64,000 nucleotides of DNA from Pseudonocardia thermophila (GTDB taxonomy: Bacteria > Actinomycetota > Actinomycetes > Mycobacteriales > Pseudonocardiaceae): assembly GCF_900142365.1 (NCBI RefSeq), contig NZ_FRAP01000005.1, positions 1 to 64,000 of the forward strand, written 5' to 3'. Below, piece by piece: positions 58,554-64,000 of this stretch; the stretch's first letter is position 1; the number at the start of each line of letters is the position of its first letter. A program made the translations under genes and the position numbers. Under the pieces are notes generated by a model. It ran no database searches and was not told the DNA's origin. It saw only the letters and a list, made by a program, of their open reading frames with translations.

Positions 58554-60119
58554 CTACTGGATGCGGCGTTCCCGACCCGCCCACGCCTTCTCGCGCAGCA
58601 CGTACTTCTGGATCTTCCCGGTGGACGTCTTGGGCAGCTCGCCGAAGACGACGTGCTTGGGCGCCTTGAACCGGGCGAGGCGGCCGCGGACGAACTCCAC
58701 GATCTCCTCCTCGGTCGCCGAGGCGCCCTCCTTCAGGGTCACGTACGCCGCGGGCACCTCGCCCCACTTGTCGTCGGGCACCGCGATCACGGCCACCTCC
58801 AGCACGGCGGGGTGGTCGGCGATGACCTGCTCGACCTCGACGGAGGCGATGTTCTCCCCACCCGAGATGATCACGTCCTTGCTGCGGTCCCGCAGCTCGA
58901 CGTAACCGTCCGGGTGCAGCACCCCGAGATCGCCCGTGCGGAACCACCCATCCGGGGCCGCCGCCCGGGTCGCCTCCGGGTCCTTGAAGTAGCCGAGCAT
59001 CACGTTGTTGCCGCGCAGCGCGATCTGGCCGACCGTCTTCCCGTCGGCCGGCACGTCGCTGCCGTCCGCGCCGATCACCCGCGCAGTGCAGGCGATCATG
59101 TTCCCCACACCCTGGCGGGCCTTCAACCGCGCCTGCTCCGCCGGGTCGAGACCGTTCCACTCCGGCCGCCAGTCGCAGATCATCGCCGGACCGAACGTCT
59201 CGGTGAGCCCGTAGAGATGAGTGATCTCGAACCCCAGCTCGGCCATCCGCCGCAGGATCGCCGGTGACGGCGGGGCCCCACCGGTGGCCATCCGCACCGT
59301 GCGGTCGACCCGACCGGCCTGCGGCGCGTAGGCGATCATCGACAACACCGTGGGCGCACCCTCGAGGTGAGTCACCCCCTCGGCCCGGATCAGCCGCCAC
59401 ACCTCGGCCGGGTCCACCTTCGGCAAGCACACGTGCGTGGCCGCCGCCGCAGTGACCGCCCACGGGAAGCACCAGCCGTTGCAGTGGAACATCGGCAGCG
59501 TCCACAAGTGCACAGCGGACGGCGACAACGCCGTGTGCGCCACCATCGCCAGCGCCTGCAGGTAGGCGCCGCGGTGGTGGTACATCACCCCCTTCGGCCG
59601 CCCCGTCGTCCCCGACGTGTAGTTGATCGACAGCAGCGCCCGCTCGTCGGCGGGACGGATCGCGACCGGCTCCGCCGCGTCCAGCAGCGCCTCGTACTCC
59701 TGCCCGGCCCGGATCCGCTGCGGCGGATCGGCCAGCCCGGACAGCGCGGCGTCCACCAGCTCGTCGAAGTCCGGATCATGCACCAGCACCGCGGCCTCGG
59801 AGTGCTCCAGGATGTAGGCGATCTCGCCCGCTGACAACCGCGTGTTGATCGCGACCAGCGGCACACCTGCCCACGGAACCCCGAAGTGCGCCTCCAGCAG
59901 CACGTGCGTGTTCGGGGCCAGCACCGCCACCGGACGCCCCCGCGCGGCCCCCACCAGCGCGCCCGCCAACCGCCGGCACCGATCGTGCAGCTCGGCGTAG
60001 GTGAACCGCAGCGGCCCGTCGACGACCGCCACCCGCTCACCGTGCGCGGCCGCCGCCCGGTCCAGGTAAGACACCGGGGTGAGCGGCTCGAACGACAGCG
60101 CGTCCGGTTCGTCCGTCAT
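58554..60119 (-). CDS. Fatty-acyl-CoA synthetase
   Basis: A 521-aa ANL enzyme. Motifs are YTSGTTGRPKGVMYHHRGAY (P-loop), LPMFHCNGWCFPW (typical of medium/long-chain acyl-CoA synthetases), HLYGLTETFGPA, GWFRTGDLG, DRSKDVIISGGENI and KTSTGKIQKYVLRE with the catalytic Lys. ATG at 60119. The next upstream gene ends 46 bases away, so it may close a four-gene minus-strand operon with the RibB-like protein, hydrolase and LLM oxidoreductase. Confidence 0.92.
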   Translation of the reverse strand: MTDEPDALSFEPLTPVSYLDRAAAAHGERVAVVDGPLRFTYAELHDRCRRLAGALVGAARGRPVAVLAPNTHVLLEAHFGVPWAGVPLVAINTRLSAGEIAYILEHSEAAVLVHDPDFDELVDAALSGLADPPQRIRAGQEYEALLDAAEPVAIRPADERALLSINYTSGTTGRPKGVMYHHRGAYLQALAMVAHTALSPSAVHLWTLPMFHCNGWCFPWAVTAAAATHVCLPKVDPAEVWRLIRAEGVTHLEGAPTVLSMIAYAPQAGRVDRTVRMATGGAPPSPAILRRMAELGFEITHLYGLTETFGPAMICDWRPEWNGLDPAEQARLKARQGVGNMIACTARVIGADGSDVPADGKTVGQIALRGNNVMLGYFKDPEATRAAAPDGWFRTGDLGVLHPDGYVELRDRSKDVIISGGENIASVEVEQVIADHPAVLEVAVIAVPDDKWGEVPAAYVTLKEGASATEEEIVEFVRGRLARFKAPKHVVFGELPKTSTGKIQKYVLREKAWAGRERRIQ

Positions 60120-60165
60120 CAGGCTCCTCCCTGCGCGTCGCGTGGAGCGGCGTGCTCCGCCACGG

Positions 60166-60867
60166 TCAACCTGCCACAGCGCCGCCCGGCCGGACGGACG
60201 ACTCGCGGCGCCGCCAGTCGATGATCTCGGAGATCCGCACCAGCACCAGCCCGTGCCGGCGGGCGAAGGCGGCGAGTCCGCCCCGGCCCAGCACCTCTCC
60301 GTCGTCGGTGACGGCGGTCGCGAGGGCCGCGGCCGGCTGCACCCCCGCGGCCGCGCAGAGATCGAGCGCGGCCTCTGGCGGTCCGGGCTCCTCGAGCACC
60401 CCTCCCGAACGCGCCCGAACCGGGAGGACGTGACCCGGCCGGACGAAGTCGCCCGGGCGGCTCGTCGGGTCGCCGAGCGCCCGGACGGTACCCGCCCGAT
60501 CCTTGGCCGAGATCCCGGTCGTGACCCCCGTCCGTAGGTCGACCGACACCGCCACGGCGGACGGCGACGGATCGCAGTGGCGTGCGGTCAGCGGCGGGAT
60601 CCGCAGTTCGTCGAGCCGGGCCGGGGTCATCGCCACGTACACCAGGCCGCTGCTGACCTGGACCAGGAACGCCATCGTGGTCGCGGTGCACCGCTCCGCC
60701 GCGACCACGAGGGTGCCGCCCGACCCCGCCACGTCGTCGTCGACCAGCACCGGGTGACCGGCGGCGAGCGCCCGGCCCGCGGCGGCCACCCGGCCGGGCG
60801 CGGTGTCCGCGCCCCCGGTCGCACCGGCCGCACCGATCCGCGCCACCACCCCGGTGCCCGCGCTCAC
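60166..60867 (-). CDS. RibB-like 3,4-dihydroxy-2-butanone-4-phosphate synthase paralogue
   Basis: A 233-aa protein of the RibB fold: HPVLVDDDVAG, VVAAERCTATTMAFLV, TGISAKDRAGTVRAL, RPGHVLPVRARSGGVLEEPG. The active-site loop that in RibB reads DRENEGD here reads VAGSGGT, losing the acidic metal ligands, so classical activity is doubtful. The GTG at 60867 overlaps the hydrolase stop (GTGA). Its place among hydrolase, acyl-CoA ligase and flavin oxidoreductase suggests a catabolic or flavin-linked role, which is inference. Confidence 0.8.
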   Translation of the reverse strand: MSAGTGVVARIGAAGATGGADTAPGRVAAAGRALAAGHPVLVDDDVAGSGGTLVVAAERCTATTMAFLVQVSSGLVYVAMTPARLDELRIPPLTARHCDPSPSAVAVSVDLRTGVTTGISAKDRAGTVRALGDPTSRPGDFVRPGHVLPVRARSGGVLEEPGPPEAALDLCAAAGVQPAAALATAVTDDGEVLGRGGLAAFARRHGLVLVRISEIIDWRRRESSVRPGGAVAG

Positions 60868-61667
60868 GACGTGTCCTTGCCGAGGAACGCGGTGATCGCG
60901 GCGATCGTGTCGTCCGGGTACTCGAGGATCATGGAGTGACCGCCGCGCGGCAGCACCTGGAGCGTCGCGTTCGGCATCAGCTCGGCGATCTCGACCGATT
61001 GGGACACCGGCGTCAGCACATCCTCGGCGCCGACCAGCACCAGCGTGGGGGTGCGAGCCGACGGCAGGTGCGGCCGCGAGTCGTACACCCGCAGGCCGGC
61101 GGCCTGCGCTTCGTAGCCGGCGAGCGTGGTCGGGTGCGGGTCCTTGCGCACGAGCTCGGCCTGCGCCGCTGCGCGCTCGTGGTCGGCCAGCAACCGGGCG
61201 GTGAAGCCCCACGCCATGCCCTGGATGCCCAGCGTCACCGGGTCGATGCCCGCCCGGCGCAGCGTCAGACCCGCGTCGAGCCAAGCGTGCTGGACCGGGG
61301 TGTAGGAAGGGAAGGCGCTGAGCAGGACCGCCCGGCTCAGCACGCGGGCGTGCCGGATGAGCATCGACTGCAGCACCGAGCCACCCAGCGACCAGCCGAC
61401 GGCCCGCACCGGGCCGACCCCCAGGTGATCGATGAGCGCCGCCGTGTCGTCGCCGAGGTCGTCGATCGCGTACGGGCCGGGCGGTACGTCGCTGCGGCCG
61501 GTGCCGCGGTTGTCGAAGGTGATCACCGTGTAGTCCGCGGTGAGCCTCGGGACGACCGGAGCCCAGGCCAGCGAGCTCTGCCCGAGGCCGGAGATCAGCA
61601 GCAGCGGCGGGCCGTCCCCCTGGACGTCGTAGCGCAGGGTGACGCCGTTGACGGTGGCCGTCGCCAT
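60864..61667 (-). CDS. Alpha/beta hydrolase
   Basis: A 267-aa hydrolase with an intact triad: nucleophile Ser in GWSLGGS (about residue 96), Asp in LVGAEDVLTP and His in PRGGHSMILEYP. The oxyanion region is LLLISGLGQSS. It overlaps the RibB-like gene and follows the LLM oxidoreductase by seven bases, so it belongs to the same transcript. It is probably an esterase or C-C bond hydrolase; the substrate is unknown. Confidence 0.9.
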   Translation of the reverse strand: MATATVNGVTLRYDVQGDGPPLLLISGLGQSSLAWAPVVPRLTADYTVITFDNRGTGRSDVPPGPYAIDDLGDDTAALIDHLGVGPVRAVGWSLGGSVLQSMLIRHARVLSRAVLLSAFPSYTPVQHAWLDAGLTLRRAGIDPVTLGIQGMAWGFTARLLADHERAAAQAELVRKDPHPTTLAGYEAQAAGLRVYDSRPHLPSARTPTLVLVGAEDVLTPVSQSVEIAELMPNATLQVLPRGGHSMILEYPDDTIAAITAFLGKDTS

Positions 61668-61674
61668 CAGCTGG

Positions 61675-62928
61675 TCAGCTCCCTCCCACCAGCGCCGCGT
61701 CGGCGGCGCGTGCCGCGACCCGCCGCTGGCTCGCCTCGGGGGTCCAGTGGTCGGGCTGATCGGCCCACAGATCCCGCAGCTGCGGGATGACCTTGGTGCC
61801 GAACAGGTGGGTGTTCTCGGCGGCGACCTCCTCCGGGAGGTTGCCCATGTGCAGGCAGGCGATCAGCTGTCCCACCCGCAGCTGCGTCGCCAGCTCGCGC
61901 ACGCGCTGGGCGACCCGGTCCGGAGTACCGGCGATGATGTAACCCTTCTCGTCGTACTCCCAGAAGCTCATCTCGCCCCGGGCGGCGCGCCGCCGCTCCT
62001 CGAGCACCTCCGGCGTGGCGGTGCGGCGCAGCATCCCCGCCAGCGACGCACGGGAGTTGTACCCGGGCGGTGTCGCGTACCGCGGCGCAGGGTCCCGCAC
62101 GCGCTGGAAGTAGCGCACCGCCTCGGCGTACTTGCGCTCCGCTTCCCGATCGGAATCAGCGACGCAGATCAACTGCGTGAACGCCATCCGGTGCGGGTTC
62201 ATGTCGCCGTCGTGCGCTGCCACGTATTCCCAGTACCCGTCGACGAGCGGTTTCGCCGAACGCAGCCCGGAGAACGAAAGATGTCCGTAGCAGTAGTTCT
62301 CCCGCGTGACGAGTTCCCACGTCTCGACGCTGTTCGAGCCGGGCACCCAGATCGGCGGTCGGTCCTGGATCGGGCGCGGCCACAGGTTGATGTAGCGCAG
62401 CTGCGTGTAGCGCCCGTTGAACGCGAACGGCTCCGGCTCGCGCCAGGCGCGCAGGATGAGCTCGCGCGCCTCGTGGAAGCGATCGCGCAGCTCGCTCGGC
62501 GGCCGGCCGTAGGCGAACGTCGAGTCCATCGGGGTGCCGAACACGAACCCGGCGATGACCCGCCCGTCGGAGAGGCAGTCGAGGTAGGCCAGTTCCTCGG
62601 CGACCCGGATGGGCGGGTTGTACAGCGCCAGCGAGTCGCCGATGACCAGGATCGCGGCGTTCTCGGTGCTGCTGGCCAGGCTCGCGGCCAGCAGGTTCGG
62701 CGAGGGGGTCATCGCGAACGGCGTCTGGTGGTGCTCGTTGACGGCGAGGCCGTCGAACCCGTCGCGGTCGGCCTGCTGCATGAGCCGGATGAACATCCGG
62801 TAGTTCTCCCCGATCCGCCGCGGATCGGCGAGGCGGGCCGGAATGTCCACCCACCCCCCCTGCCCGGGCGCCGGGAACCCCTCCGGGAGCCCGTCGTAGG
62901 TGACCTCCGCGAACCAGTGGAACTTCAC
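61675..62928 (-). CDS. LLM-class flavin-dependent oxidoreductase
   Basis: A 417-aa bacterial-luciferase-like enzyme. Signatures are GFDGLAVNEHHQTPFAMTPS, VIGDSLALYNPPIRVAEELA, LDCLSDGRVIAGFVFGTP and the substrate-cap region RRTATPEVLEERRR. Such enzymes use reduced FMN (monooxygenases) or F420. GTG at 62928 with GAGG about ten bases upstream. It is the first gene of the minus-strand set ending in the acyl-CoA synthetase, so a degradative oxidation is plausible. Confidence 0.9.
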   Translation of the reverse strand: MKFHWFAEVTYDGLPEGFPAPGQGGWVDIPARLADPRRIGENYRMFIRLMQQADRDGFDGLAVNEHHQTPFAMTPSPNLLAASLASSTENAAILVIGDSLALYNPPIRVAEELAYLDCLSDGRVIAGFVFGTPMDSTFAYGRPPSELRDRFHEARELILRAWREPEPFAFNGRYTQLRYINLWPRPIQDRPPIWVPGSNSVETWELVTRENYCYGHLSFSGLRSAKPLVDGYWEYVAAHDGDMNPHRMAFTQLICVADSDREAERKYAEAVRYFQRVRDPAPRYATPPGYNSRASLAGMLRRTATPEVLEERRRAARGEMSFWEYDEKGYIIAGTPDRVAQRVRELATQLRVGQLIACLHMGNLPEEVAAENTHLFGTKVIPQLRDLWADQPDHWTPEASQRRVAARAADAALVGGS

Positions 62929-63265
62929 CGCTGCACCATCCTCAGCGTCGCGTCGTCATCGACGAACGCCATCGTGGGCGCCCCGGGGAGGGCGAACAAT
63001 GGAGTTCTCCCCACTTCCTCGCCACCTCTCGTGGACGGCTTCACATCGACCGAAGAAATCGTTCGCCGCAGTCGATCAGCGCGTCGAGCTCCACCCACCG
63101 TTGCGGCACGGACATCTCTGGCCCTACCTTTTCATCGGCGCCACCGCTTCCACAGCGTGCCGGTATTCGAATGTCGCTCACCGCCGCGCTCTGTCCTCAT
63201 TCCGCGCGGCGGACAACGTTCCCCGCCCCATTCCACTCATCAGCGACGATGCGAAGGAGAACCGT
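62929..63265. other. Divergent gap between LLM oxidoreductase and SDR genes
   Basis: About 340 bases, somewhat lower in GC than its flanks. It should hold the promoters of both flanking genes. An AAGGAGA at 63254-63260 is the ribosome-binding site of the SDR gene. I see no convincing palindrome and no gene. Confidence 0.5.
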
Positions 63266-64000
63266 ATGAGACCAGCGCTGGCCGGAAAGGTCGCCGTGAT
63301 CACCGGTGGCGCGAGCGGCATCGGCCGGGCCACCGCCGTCCGGTTCGCCGAAGAGGGCGCCGACATCGTCATCGGCGACCTCACTCCCGCGGACGAGACC
63401 GTTCGGCTCGTCGAGAAGGCAGGCCGCCGCGCGATCGCGGTGCGCACCGACACCACCAAGGAGGCCGACTGCGACGCCCTCGTCGCCGCGGCCGTCGCCG
63501 AGTTCGGCAAGGTCGACGTCGGGGTGGCCGCCGCGGGCATCGCCACCGCCGCCGGGCGGAGCAACGTGCAGACGCGGGCGGAGCAGAAGGACGCCACGAA
63601 CGTCGTGAACCTCCCGACGGAGGCGTTCACGCGCGTACTGGACGTCAACGTCATCGGGGTCATGCAGACCGACCGGGCGCTGGCTCGCCAGATGCTCGCC
63701 CAGGGCACCGGTGGCTCGATCGTGAACATCGCGTCGAGCGCGGCGAAGATCCCCCTCGCCGGCGGCGCCCCGTACTGCGTGTCCAAGGCGGGCGTCTGGA
63801 TGCTCACCAAGGTGATGGGGCTGGAGCTCGCCACCACCGGCATCCGGGTCAACGCCGTCGGCCCCGGCTACACGGCCACCCCGATGATCGCCGGGATCGA
63901 GGACGACGAGGAGGCCTTCCGCGCGGCGATGAGCATCACCCCGATGAACCGCCTCGGCCGCCCCGAGGAGATCGCGGCCACCTGCCTGTTCCTCGCCAGC
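63266..64000 (+). CDS. Short-chain dehydrogenase/reductase, truncated by window end
   Basis: The first 245 codons of an SDR oxidoreductase. ATG at 63266 behind AAGGAGA. The Rossmann motif TGGASGIGRA (about 12-21) binds NAD(P); the active site has NIASSAAK and the YCVSK motif (Tyr-x3-Lys). An insertion of about 25 residues (about 94-118, around SNVQTRAEQKDATNVVNL) is longer than in classical SDRs and recalls mycofactocin-dependent SDRs, which hold NAD non-exchangeably. That link is only suggestive. Confidence 0.88.
   Translation, partial: MRPALAGKVAVITGGASGIGRATAVRFAEEGADIVIGDLTPADETVRLVEKAGRRAIAVRTDTTKEADCDALVAAAVAEFGKVDVGVAAAGIATAAGRSNVQTRAEQKDATNVVNLPTEAFTRVLDVNVIGVMQTDRALARQMLAQGTGGSIVNIASSAAKIPLAGGAPYCVSKAGVWMLTKVMGLELATTGIRVNAVGPGYTATPMIAGIEDDEEAFRAAMSITPMNRLGRPEEIAATCLFLAS

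Noticed and set aside
1..64000. CRISPR arrays, insertion sequences, prophage or rRNA genes
   Set aside because: No regular spacer-repeat array, transposase motif, integrase or rRNA-like stretch was seen anywhere in the window.

Overview
The window is very GC-rich DNA with short intergenic gaps, TANNNT-type -10 boxes placed 6 to 8 bases before leaderless start codons, a mycofactocin locus, and a long block that is collinear with the Mycobacterium tuberculosis Rv0981-Rv0996 and Rv1002c-Rv1003 neighbourhoods. This points to an actinobacterium of the order Pseudonocardiales or a close relative. The genus is an inference.

Layout. (1) 66-14933, minus: one giant gene of 4955 codons. It has an N-terminal signal/anchor, a lysine-rich decapeptide repeat, about 55 cysteine-pair repeats, a hydrophobic linker, a complete SecA-like ATPase, a helical tail, a second membrane segment and a LysM-like C-terminus. 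This is the most unusual object here. (2) 15828-21895, minus: mycofactocin operon mftA-mftB-mftC-OYE1-OYE2-mftE. OYE1 has an apparent one-base frameshift just after its start and lacks the four Fe-S cysteines present in OYE2. mftD, mftF and mftR are not in the window. (3) 22015-27618: DUF952-GNAT fusion, RCC1-like lipoprotein, a K+/H+ antiporter with its TrkA-C regulator, and a membrane trypsin-like protease. (4) 27767-30305: divergent rsmI and pmt. (5) 30461-36518: AMP-forming ligase, EamA transporter with divergent XRE-cupin regulator, small membrane protein, bpsA-like gene and a frameshifted orphan. (6) 36538-49634: tRNA-Ala; sepX/glpR-rimJ-glp-galU; divergent 5-FCL and fmdB/ruc (the latter behind a CIRCE element); SAF-mscL; moaB2-pepD-mprB-mprA; a transporter; tRNA-Arg. 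This is a conserved division and envelope-stress block. (7) 49794-56784: NarL-type two-component system, DUF418 protein, glutaryl-CoA dehydrogenase/CoA-transferase operon with a LysR regulator, and an autoregulated winged-helix protein. (8) 57036-64000: collagen-like secreted protein, siderophore-interacting protein behind an IdeR-like box, fatty-acyl-CoA ligase, RibB-like protein, hydrolase, LLM flavin oxidoreductase and a truncated SDR.

How genes work together. The mft operon makes a redox peptide from MftA. The mprAB-pepD-moaB2 and galU-glp-rimJ-sepX sets serve envelope stress and septation. The gcdH/CoA-transferase pair activates and oxidises glutarate-type acids. Regulatory palindromes can be read directly in several gaps (CIRCE, GTTCAA boxes, GATAC boxes, CAAACC palindrome, IdeR-like box). 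Function calls rest on motifs and known families; no database search was possible.
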